From positions 388,521 to 452,520 of the forward strand of contig DBFJJS010000010.1 of assembly GCA_048393055.1 (NCBI GenBank): DNA of 64,000 nucleotides. The letters are read 5' to 3'. Source of the DNA: Faeciplasma sp048393055. Its GTDB lineage: Bacteria > Bacillota > Clostridia > Oscillospirales > Ruminococcaceae. Of the stretch, positions 43,888-51,218 are shown in pieces. The notes under the pieces were generated by a model. It saw only the letters and a list, made by a program, of their open reading frames with translations, searched no databases and had not been told where the DNA came from. A program made the translations under genes and the position numbers. Position 1 is the stretch's first letter; the number at the start of each line of letters is the position of its first letter.

Positions 43888-44637
43888 TTAATCCTCTTCG
43901 CAGCCCTCACGTGCGCTGTCTTTAAAACCCCAGCCGTCTATTCCCGCGCGCCTCATCGCGCCGAAAATGCGGTCCGTAAAGCCCTTGTCCTCGCGCTCCC
44001 GCAGACGCAGAAACTCCTTCATTTCCTCCCGCTTAGTGTTGCCGTCCGCGGGGCATTTTGATTTAACCACCTCTATATTATTTCGCTTTACCGCGCTTTT
44101 TATCGCGCTCTCCGGGGCAAATACAAGAGGTCTGATCATCCACAGCTCTTTTCTTGACAAGTAACTCTTGGGCGCAAAGCATCCTATTCTTCCCTCTATG
44201 AACAGATTCATCATAAACGTCTCTACAGCGTCGTTATAATGATGTCCCAGCGCAATTTTGTTGCAGCCCGCCGCCTTTGCAGCGTCGTGCAGGGCTCCTC
44301 TTCTCATCCTCGCGCATAAAGAACACGGATGAGACTCCTTGCGTATGTCGAACACTATTTCGCCGATATGAGTCCTCTGAAGTATGTATCTTACGCCGTG
44401 CTCTTCGCAAAGTCCTGCGACAGCGGAGTAATCACCCTCGACGCCGCCGAACACAGGGTCTAAGGTTATAGCCGTTAATTCATAGTCTATTCCGATAAAC
44501 CTTTTCAGAAGTATAAGACCCATAAGAAGGGCAAGACTGTCCTTCCCCCCGGACACGCCCACGGCAATTTTGTCACCGTCCTGAATCAGGTCAAACTCCT
44601 GTATCGCCTTGCGCATATATCCGAGTATCCTTTGCAC
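43888..44637 (-). CDS. ttcA: tRNA 2-thiocytidine biosynthesis protein TtcA-like
   Basis: A 249-residue PP-loop ATPase that should thiolate cytidine 32 of some tRNAs. The PP-loop is VGVSGGKDSLALL. The Fe-S cysteines are in HPCSLCARMRRGAL, with a third in KCPADGNTKRE. ALGHHYNDAVETFMMNLF is typical. GTG 44637, 5 nt after GGGAGAGG, is the likely start. An extended -10 promoter lies at 44682-44710. Some Firmicutes proteins of this group may act on other tRNA positions, so the exact product is less certain than the family. Confidence 0.85.
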   Translation of the reverse strand: MQRILGYMRKAIQEFDLIQDGDKIAVGVSGGKDSLALLMGLILLKRFIGIDYELTAITLDPVFGGVEGDYSAVAGLCEEHGVRYILQRTHIGEIVFDIRKESHPCSLCARMRRGALHDAAKAAGCNKIALGHHYNDAVETFMMNLFIEGRIGCFAPKSYLSRKELWMIRPLVFAPESAIKSAVKRNNIEVVKSKCPADGNTKREEMKEFLRLREREDKGFTDRIFGAMRRAGIDGWGFKDSAREGCEED

Positions 44638-44681
44638 TTTATCCTCTCCCGACACGGTTGCCCGCAAAAATTTTTCGATTT

Positions 44682-44710
44682 ATTATAGCATATCAAAAAC
44701 TGCTTTTAAA
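44682..44710 (-). promoter_or_regulatory. Promoter for ttcA
   Basis: Minus strand: TTTAAA, 17-nt spacer ending TGC, TATAAT (plus positions 44710 to 44682). An extended -10 with the recurrent TATGCTATA core. Confidence 0.65.
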
Positions 44711-44734
44711 GCCCGTCGTGCCGATTTTGCGCAA

Positions 44735-44866
44735 AAAGTGAAATAAGAGAGAACCCTGAGGGCGCTCTCTTATCTCACCATTTACTTGGAACATTATATT
44801 ATGAAGATAGCTGTTATAAAATATGTTGGATTAATCTGTAGAATGTCTTGCATATTTTTTATTACA
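44735..44866 (-). ncRNA. Candidate small RNA or leader ending in a terminator upstream of ttcA
   Basis: On the minus strand TTTACT-16-TATACT (44899 to 44872) could start a transcript near 44865. A strong stem (ATAAGAGAG with CTCTCTTAT, flanked by GTGA/TCAC, 44780-44738) and TTTTT would end it ~130 nt later, before the ttcA promoter. No ORF is apparent. Candidate only. Confidence 0.35.
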
Positions 44867-45087
44867 TCTATAGTATACTCATTTTTAAGGAAAAGTAAAC
44901 TGGCATTTTGTATGAATTTATTTCATTATACGCGTGCTGATGTTAATATTCTTACAAAATCACTCAAAAAACAGCATATGGAGATTCTCCGCCGCATCAC
45001 TACGCTACCTGTAGTGTTTGCGCACTGTCACTCTAAAGCACTGCGTCATACTGCTCATCAGCAAAATGCACAACGCCAATATTAAAA

Positions 45088-45118
45088 AATGTGCGTCCTG
45101 CATATGCACAGGACGCAT
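45088..45118 (-). terminator. Terminator of pckG
   Basis: Minus-strand TGCGTCCTG pairs with CAGGACGCA around an 8-nt loop, then CATTTTTTAA. Confidence 0.85.
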
Positions 45119-45132
45119 ACCCAATTTACAAT

Positions 45133-46920
45133 TTATCCAAGCCTCGCTTTAAGAGCGTCAAGCTCGCCTGCAAGCTCCTTTGGAAGCTTATCGCCGAACT
45201 TAGCGTAGAATTCTCCGATGCCCTCGGCCTCTTCTCTCCAAAGGTCCTTATCGACGCTGAGAAGTCCTCTTACGGTTTCGGTGGTTATACCGTCAAGACC
45301 CTCAACATTGATATCCTCAGGCTTTGGCTCATATCCGATAGGAGTCTCCACTGCATCAACAGCGTCCTCGCAGCGGTCGATTATCCACTCAAGAACTCTC
45401 ATGTTGTCTCCGAAGCCGGGCCAGATAAAGTTTCCATCGTCGTCAGTCCTGAACCAGTTTACATTAAAGATCTTGGGGGCTTTATCGCCAAGAATCTTAC
45501 CCATTTCAAGCCAGTGTCCCCAGTAATCAGCCATGTTGTATCCGCAGAACGGGAGCATTGCCATGGGGTCTCTTCTTACTACGCCGACAGCTCCTGTAGC
45601 AGCAGCCGTAGTCTCGGAAGCCATGATGGAACCAACGAAAGTACCATGCTGCCAGTTAAATGACTGATATACCAGCGGAGCGGTCTTTGCACGTCTGCCG
45701 CCGAAGATGATAGCACTTATCGGAACGCCCTTCGGATTGTTAAACTCGGGAGAAATGCAGGGGCAGTTCACAGCAGGAGCTGTAAAACGTGAGTTGGGGT
45801 GCGCAAGCTTATTGCCCTGAGCAATGTACTCCGGACCGTTTACCTTCTCACCCTTCCACTCAGTAGCGTTTACCGGAGGATTATCGTCGAGCTTCTCCCA
45901 CCATACAGTCATATCGTCGTTATTAATAGCTACGTTTGTAAAGATAGTGTTCTTTCTTGTAGAAGCCAAAGCGTTAGGGTTGGACTTTGCATTTGTGCCG
46001 GGGGCAACTCCGAAGAAGCCGTTCTCGGGGTTGATGGCGTAAAGCCTTCCGTCCTCTCCGGGCTTAAGCCATGCAATATCGTCTCCTACTGTCCAAACCT
46101 TGTAGCCCTTCTTGGTATATGTCTCAGGCGGAATAAGCATTGCAAGATTGGTCTTTCCGCACGCAGAGGGGAACGCTGCGGTGACATACTTGATTTCGCC
46201 GTTGGGCTTTTCAATTCCGAGAATGAGCATGTGCTCAGCCATCCAGCCCTCGTTTTTGCCCTGATAGGAAGCGATTCTAAGAGCAAAACACTTCTTTCCG
46301 AGGAGAACGTTTCCACCGTATGCGGAGTTTATGGACCAAATAGTATTGTCTTCAGGGAACTGAACGATATATCTGTTCTCAGGGTCGACGTTTGCCTTTG
46401 AATGAAGTCCTCTTACGAAGTCGTTTGAAACGTCTCCGAGGTTCTCAAACGCCTGCTCGCCCATTCTTGTCATTATAGCCATGTTAAGAACAACGTAGAT
46501 AGAGTCAGTGACCTCTACGCCAACCTTTGCAAGAGGAGAACCGATAGGTCCCATGGAATACGGGATAACGTACATCGTTCTGCCCTTCATTACTCCGTCG
46601 TACATTGGAGTGAGCTTAGCGTACATCTCCTTGGGGTCGCACCAGTTGTTGGTCGGTCCAGCGTCTTCCTTTCTGCGCGAGCAGATAAAAGTCCTGTCTT
46701 CAACACGCGCGACGTCGTTAGGAAGCGTCCTGTGATAAAGGCAGCCTGGAAGCTTTTCCTGATTGAGCTTTATCATTTCGCCTGTTGCGCACGCCTCTTC
46801 GCGAAGCGCGTTGAGCTGCTCCTCGCTTCCGTCAATCCAGACAACCTTGTCGGGCTTTGTAAGCGCTACCATCTCGTCTACCCATTTGTTTACATTTGGG
46901 TTCTTAGTAAGTGAAGCCAT
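45133..46920 (-). CDS. pckG: Phosphoenolpyruvate carboxykinase (GTP)
   Basis: A 595-residue GTP-dependent PEPCK linking oxaloacetate and PEP. In anaerobic fibre degraders it often runs towards oxaloacetate for succinate or anaplerosis. The kinase-1a/active loop FPSACGKTNLAM with its hyper-reactive cysteine, the substrate loop (SRRKEDAGPTNNW) and FWDVGD-like metal region VGDDIAWLK are visible. GGAG precedes the ATG. A single gene with its own promoter (47027-47055) and terminator. Confidence 0.95.
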   Translation of the reverse strand: MASLTKNPNVNKWVDEMVALTKPDKVVWIDGSEEQLNALREEACATGEMIKLNQEKLPGCLYHRTLPNDVARVEDRTFICSRRKEDAGPTNNWCDPKEMYAKLTPMYDGVMKGRTMYVIPYSMGPIGSPLAKVGVEVTDSIYVVLNMAIMTRMGEQAFENLGDVSNDFVRGLHSKANVDPENRYIVQFPEDNTIWSINSAYGGNVLLGKKCFALRIASYQGKNEGWMAEHMLILGIEKPNGEIKYVTAAFPSACGKTNLAMLIPPETYTKKGYKVWTVGDDIAWLKPGEDGRLYAINPENGFFGVAPGTNAKSNPNALASTRKNTIFTNVAINNDDMTVWWEKLDDNPPVNATEWKGEKVNGPEYIAQGNKLAHPNSRFTAPAVNCPCISPEFNNPKGVPISAIIFGGRRAKTAPLVYQSFNWQHGTFVGSIMASETTAAATGAVGVVRRDPMAMLPFCGYNMADYWGHWLEMGKILGDKAPKIFNVNWFRTDDDGNFIWPGFGDNMRVLEWIIDRCEDAVDAVETPIGYEPKPEDINVEGLDGITTETVRGLLSVDKDLWREEAEGIGEFYAKFGDKLPKELAGELDALKARLG

Positions 46921-47267
46921 TATATCTATCTCCTTTTTTAGATTTTCAGCATTCCGTGTGCAGTGGGCAGGGGAAAGAAGGAAAAATATTATTTATACAT
47001 TGTTTATACAAAAACCAAATTTTCCTCATATATTATGATACACTCGAGCTGTCAACATGTCAAGTACATGGTTTCAAGTTTCACGCAATTTTCAAATATC
47101 CCTGCTCCGCTACAGCGTTTGACGCAGTATCGGTAAGCGTGCGGTATGAGCGGCATGAGCTCGGACTGATTATAATATATCAATTTATCGGCGGCGAATT
47201 ATCATTGTTATGTGCGTGCTTATACGTTAAAATATACTTAATATAAAGCACAAGGAGCATTGATATT
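46921..47267. other. Divergent promoter region between pckG and GH31 gene
   Basis: A 347-nt non-coding region holding the leftward pckG promoter and a less clear rightward one. No coding region is evident. Confidence 0.55.
47027..47055 (-). promoter_or_regulatory. Promoter for pckG
   Basis: Minus strand TTGACA (47055-47050), 17-nt spacer, TATATG (47032-47027). A TAATAT lies within the same stretch as an alternative -10. Confidence 0.5.
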
Positions 47268-49247
47268 ATGGGTAAAATAACAATTATCAATAACAACAGC
47301 ATACTCTTCGAGCGCAGGGACGAAACGATGCTCATCGAGACATACGGTCTGAACTGCATACGCGTAAGGTCCTCCAAAAACGCCAGGCTTTCTGATGAAA
47401 AATGGACTCTTTTAGATCCGCTGGATAATGCCCGTCCGGAAATAAGCGGCGACGACAAGCACGCCACTCTCACAAACGGCGACATTTCGGTAAGAGTTTC
47501 CACGACAAACGACTGGGGCGGCGAGCTTTGCTTTATGCGCAAGGGCAAGCAGATACTCACAACCAAGAATTACGGCGATTACACAATGCGCTACCTTCAC
47601 ACAGAAGGCGACAACTACCGCATAAGATACGTTTTCAATGCAAACGAGGGCGAGCATATTTACGGTCTCGGTCAGGAGCAGGAGGACGCCTTTGACCGCA
47701 AGGGGACGTCAACTGAGTTGGTTCATTACAATACGAAATCCGTAATTCCCGTATACTACTCCTCCCTGGGGTACGGCTTCCTTTGGAACAACCCCGCTCC
47801 GGGAAGGTGCGAAACCACTCTTAACCACACCATGTGGGTCGCGGACAGCGCATACCAGGCGGACTTTTTGGTATTTGTCGGCGACACCCCGAAAGACGTT
47901 ATGAAAACATATGCCGACCTCACCGGCTACAGTCCGATGATGCCGGAGTGGGCTGCCGGCTTCTGGCAGTGCAAGTGCCGCTATGAGTCTCAGGACATAC
48001 TTTTAAATGTCGCAAGAGAGTACAAGCGCCGCGGCATACCGATAGACGCGATAGTTATCGACTTCTTCCACTGGACAGAACAGGGCGACCTTAAATTTGA
48101 TCCCAAGTACTGGCCCGACCCGAAGACGATGTGCGACGAACTTAAGGAAATGGGAATAGAGCCGGTAGTATCGGTATGGCCGACAATAAGCCCCAAGAGC
48201 GAAAACTGGAACGAAATGAACAACCGCAACATGCTCGTAAGAACGGAAAACGGTCAGTACCCGACGTTTGATTTCTTCGGCATGATAACCTTCATAGACC
48301 CTACCAACCCCGAGACAGCCAAATTCTACTGGGAAAAGGTAAAGAAAAACTACTATGACTACGGAATCAGAAACTTCTGGCTCGACGAGGCTGAGCCCGA
48401 GGTTCACCCTCAGCAGTTCGCAAACCTGAAAATGTATGCAGGCAACGGCGCTCAAACAGCCCTTTTATATCCGTATTACTACAACAAGATATTCTATGAC
48501 GGTCTTAAGAGCGAGGGCGAAACCGAGATAATCTCGCTTACAAGGGCAGCATACACGGGAAGCCAGAGAGTCGGCGCGTGCGTTTGGAACGGAGACATCA
48601 TGTCGAGCTTCTTTGCGCTTAAGCAGAGCATATCAAGCGGACTTTCGATGGCAATGTGCGGAATCCCATGGTGGAACAGCGACATCGGAGGCTTCCTTTT
48701 CGGCGACACTGAGTCAAAGAGCTTCCGCGAGCTTATAGTCAGATGGTTCCAGTTCGGACTGTTCTGCCCTATCATGAGGCTTCACGGCACAAGGCTTAAC
48801 CAGTCCTACTATGTAGATGAAGCGCCGGACGTAATGGTAAGGGGCGGCGGCTACAACGAGATATGGCACTTCGGCGATGACAACTACCCAGTTATCAAAA
48901 AGCTCATCGAAACCCGTATTAAGATGAGGCCATACACATTAAGCGTCGCAAGGGAAGCCTCAGAAAAGGGCTATCCGATGATGAGACCGATGTTCTTCGA
49001 ATTTCCGGACGATAACAGGTGCTACGAGCTGTGGGATCAGTATATGTTTGGTCCTGACATCCTCTTTGCGCCCATATACAACGAAGGTCAGACAGAACGC
49101 GAGGTATACCTGCCGGATGGCGAGTGGGTATGCGTGCTCGATAAAAAAGAATATGCCGGCTCACAGACAGTAAAAATGCACGCTGAAATCAGCGAGTATA
49201 TAGCATTTGTAAGAAAGGGAAGCGAGGTTATCAATGCCTTCGAGTGA
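47268..49247 (+). CDS. Glycoside hydrolase family 31, alpha-xylosidase/alpha-glucosidase type
   Basis: A 659-residue retaining alpha-glycosidase, probably acting on short xyloglucan- or starch-derived sugars in the cytoplasm (no signal peptide). The barrel contains PIDAIVIDFFHW, the nucleophile aspartate in NFWLDEAEPE (Asp373) and the acid/base aspartate in VWNGDI (Asp443). GLSMAMCGIPWWNSDIGGF and RWFQFGLFCPIMRLHGTR complete the family pattern. The WLDEAEPE form resembles alpha-xylosidases, but substrate is not certain. CAAGGAG precedes ATG 47268. It overlaps the next gene by 14 nt. Confidence 0.9.
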   Translation: MGKITIINNNSILFERRDETMLIETYGLNCIRVRSSKNARLSDEKWTLLDPLDNARPEISGDDKHATLTNGDISVRVSTTNDWGGELCFMRKGKQILTTKNYGDYTMRYLHTEGDNYRIRYVFNANEGEHIYGLGQEQEDAFDRKGTSTELVHYNTKSVIPVYYSSLGYGFLWNNPAPGRCETTLNHTMWVADSAYQADFLVFVGDTPKDVMKTYADLTGYSPMMPEWAAGFWQCKCRYESQDILLNVAREYKRRGIPIDAIVIDFFHWTEQGDLKFDPKYWPDPKTMCDELKEMGIEPVVSVWPTISPKSENWNEMNNRNMLVRTENGQYPTFDFFGMITFIDPTNPETAKFYWEKVKKNYYDYGIRNFWLDEAEPEVHPQQFANLKMYAGNGAQTALLYPYYYNKIFYDGLKSEGETEIISLTRAAYTGSQRVGACVWNGDIMSSFFALKQSISSGLSMAMCGIPWWNSDIGGFLFGDTESKSFRELIVRWFQFGLFCPIMRLHGTRLNQSYYVDEAPDVMVRGGGYNEIWHFGDDNYPVIKKLIETRIKMRPYTLSVAREASEKGYPMMRPMFFEFPDDNRCYELWDQYMFGPDILFAPIYNEGQTEREVYLPDGEWVCVLDKKEYAGSQTVKMHAEISEYIAFVRKGSEVINAFE

Positions 49248-50043
49248 TATGACATGCCTGGACATTGCGCGCATGCTTGAGTTGGATGACGACGTTGTAT
49301 CAGCGGTAAAAAAATATTACGGCAAAATTAACTTTGAAGCCATAAAGCAAAGCGCCGACAAACTCTTAGACCCACCTCAGTGGCAGGAAGGCTTGCAAGA
49401 GCTGTGGGACTACTGCGGCGACGACCCGTTGGGAATGAAAATCCTTACTGTAATGCTCGACTGCCTTGTCGATACGTACGGCAGATACATGCAAAAGGGC
49501 ATTTCGGAAAAAGTCTTTCTTGATACAATGGGCTTTATCCCTCGCTTTATCTCAAGTCATAAAGCAGCTCACGGCGTCAGCGCATTTGTGTGGTCGTGGT
49601 GGCTTCCGAGGGAAATATCCATGAATGAGTTCCGTATCGGCGAGTACGAGTATGAATTCTGGATTGACGGCGGAGTTAAAAAGTTAAACCTGCACATTCC
49701 GTCCGACGCAGACCTGAAAAACGGAAATATCGAGGCTATATATCCGTTTGTAAAGCAGTATTATCCTGAATACGCCGAGTGCAATATCGTCTGTGATTCG
49801 TGGCTTTTATCTCCTGAGCTTAAAAAGCTTCTGCCGGAGGATTCAAATATTATACGCTTCCAAAATAAATTCAGAATCGAAAGGTTCGACGAGGACAGCC
49901 CGTATTTTATCGGCTGGGTTTATCCCGGAAAGGAAGGCTTGCCGTATAACGAGCTTCCGGAGGGCACAACGCTTCAAAGAAACATGAAAAAGCACCTTAT
50001 TAACGGCGGAAAAATCGGCAGCGCATACGGGGAGTACACTTAA
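49234..50043 (+). CDS. GNAT-like acyltransferase-domain protein
   Basis: A 269-residue protein resembling the Firmicutes 'acyltransferase domain-containing' group (NAT_N plus GNAT_C-like folds). No catalytic residues are obvious. LNLHIPSDADLKNG and VCDSWLLSPELKKLLPEDSNIIRFQNKF are typical. The start overlaps the end of the GH31 gene; a second ATG at 49249 is possible. GAGG lies 6-7 nt before 49234. Tight coupling with GH31 suggests a related role in carbohydrate use, but this is inference. Confidence 0.7.
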   Translation: MPSSDMTCLDIARMLELDDDVVSAVKKYYGKINFEAIKQSADKLLDPPQWQEGLQELWDYCGDDPLGMKILTVMLDCLVDTYGRYMQKGISEKVFLDTMGFIPRFISSHKAAHGVSAFVWSWWLPREISMNEFRIGEYEYEFWIDGGVKKLNLHIPSDADLKNGNIEAIYPFVKQYYPEYAECNIVCDSWLLSPELKKLLPEDSNIIRFQNKFRIERFDEDSPYFIGWVYPGKEGLPYNELPEGTTLQRNMKKHLINGGKIGSAYGEYT

Positions 50044-50067
50044 AGCGCAAAAGTACATCTAAAACAA

Positions 50068-50100
50068 TCCCCCTCCCGAAAAGCTTCGGTCAGGGGAATT
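50068..50100 (+). terminator. Terminator-like hairpin after the GH31 pair
   Basis: CCCC and CCGAA (50069-50080) pair with TTCGG and GGGG (50085-50096). The T tail is short. Confidence 0.55.
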
Positions 50101-50171
50101 ACTGCTAATATATGTTAAAAATAATCGGTGTAATTCCTGCCGATAATATTTTTCGATAATCCGGCAAAGCT

Positions 50172-50207
50172 ATTACCGCATAGATAATCTATGCGGTAAT
50201 TTTTTTG
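50172..50207 (+). terminator. Terminator or attenuator directly before a small gene
   Basis: ATTACCGCATAGAT (50172-50185) has its exact inverse at 50187-50200, followed by TTTTTT. The SD GAGGGA of the next gene starts at 50207, so reading through this site is required unless a promoter lies inside. Confidence 0.85.
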
Positions 50208-50220
50208 AGGGATTTTTAAA

Positions 50221-50436
50221 ATGTCCAGAAAATATTTAATCAAGGATACCACTCGCGAAGAGCGCGAAGCCATAGTAAGAGAAGGTCTTGGCTGCGACGC
50301 CAACGAATGCGAAAGCTGCTCGGCGTGCGGATTATACGGCGCAGGAGATATGCTTAAAGCGTATATGCCGTATATAGACGGTCTTAAAGAACTTCGCGAA
50401 ATAAACGCCGACTTTTTGGGCGGAACCATAAAATAA
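50221..50436 (+). CDS. Small Cys-rich conserved protein
   Basis: A 71-residue protein of unknown function. The cysteine cluster GCDANECESCSACGLYGAGD (six within ~14 positions if counted with flanks) suggests metal or Fe-S binding. Residues after it look helical. I recall similar short proteins in Oscillospirales but no described function. A GAGGGA site lies 8 nt upstream. A perfect terminator ends at the SD. It lies between the GH31 pair and a convergent membrane-protein gene, with its own terminator. Confidence 0.7.
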   Translation: MSRKYLIKDTTREEREAIVREGLGCDANECESCSACGLYGAGDMLKAYMPYIDGLKELREINADFLGGTIK

Positions 50437-50437
50437 C

Positions 50438-50475
50438 CAAAGCCCCGTCTGACTGCTTTTCAGGCGGGGCTTTAG
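50438..50475. terminator. Bidirectional terminator
   Basis: AAAGCCCCG (50439-50447) pairs with CGGGGCTTT (50465-50473). The genes on either side converge. Confidence 0.75.
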
Positions 50476-50488
50476 CTTCACACAACCA

Positions 50489-51184
50489 TCACATGAAGAA
50501 TTTCCTCTTAAGAGCTTCACGCATGTTTTTGTTGGCGCCTATTACAATAAGCATGATTCCGATTACAAGACATGCAACTAAAGGATACAGCGACCACATC
50601 ACAAAGCGTATTCCGTCAAAGGTTATATGCAAAAACAGCTCTATCAGCATGGTATATACCCCTACCGCAATGATAGCTCCTCCGTAAATAAAAAGATAGC
50701 CTGTCCTAAGATATTTTGTAAGGGTTATTACCGCTGTGACTATCAGCCCCGCAATTGCCGTCACGGGAAACGCAAAACTCAAAAACCATCCGCCGCCCGT
50801 CATATATTCAATATACCACAGGTACAGTATTATCGCAGCAAAGGCGCATGGAGTGAAAATTACCGGATTCGGGCGTGAAAACCACCACGGGAGTATCAGC
50901 GCGGTATATATGACCGCCGCCCCGCCGAAAACAAATCCCGACCATGTAACCGCGCCGTTTAGCCTGAAATCTATCAGAACTGTAAGCAGCACAGGCAGCG
51001 CGCAGCAAACCGTTATGACAAGCATCAACGCGCGCTTGTTGTACTTCTTGTCATTTGGATGAAACTCCGGATAGGGCCTGTCCCCCTCCGGCTGCTTTAT
51101 GTCCGGATGAAAAACAGGCGTGCCGCAGAGAGGGCAGCGCTTTTCGCTGTCCTTAAGCTCAACGCCGCATTTTATACAATACAT
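50489..51184 (-). CDS. Zinc-ribbon membrane protein, DUF6320-like
   Basis: A 231-residue integral membrane protein. The first ~20 residues hold a zinc-ribbon (MYCIKCGVELKDSEKRCPLCG), then a proline-rich linker and six to seven hydrophobic helices. I associate this layout with DUF6320 proteins that accompany alcohol-acetyltransferase-like genes. The upstream neighbour is exactly such a protein. ATG 51184, 11-12 nt after AAAGGAG, starts at the zinc-ribbon; the open frame extends further up. Its job is unknown. Confidence 0.75.
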   Translation of the reverse strand: MYCIKCGVELKDSEKRCPLCGTPVFHPDIKQPEGDRPYPEFHPNDKKYNKRALMLVITVCCALPVLLTVLIDFRLNGAVTWSGFVFGGAAVIYTALILPWWFSRPNPVIFTPCAFAAIILYLWYIEYMTGGGWFLSFAFPVTAIAGLIVTAVITLTKYLRTGYLFIYGGAIIAVGVYTMLIELFLHITFDGIRFVMWSLYPLVACLVIGIMLIVIGANKNMREALKRKFFM

Positions 51185-51218
51185 CTTAAACGACTTCTCC
51201 TTTCGGGACTGTTTAGCC

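Larger units (their letters stand above)
44638..45087. other. Long non-coding region between pckG and ttcA
   Basis: About 450 nt without a convincing gene. The one open frame on the plus strand (from 44786) has no RBS and no coding character. The stretch holds the ttcA promoter, a minus-strand terminator (44738-44780), a possible minus-strand promoter (-35 at 44894-44899, -10 at 44872-44877) and, between 44985 and 45085, several short hairpins (CACTAC/GTAGTG, TGCTGA/TCAGCA-type, GGAGAATCTCC). Confidence 0.5.

Noticed and set aside
44786..45085. 99-codon open frame on the plus strand
   Set aside because: No SD and no family; composition is like non-coding DNA.
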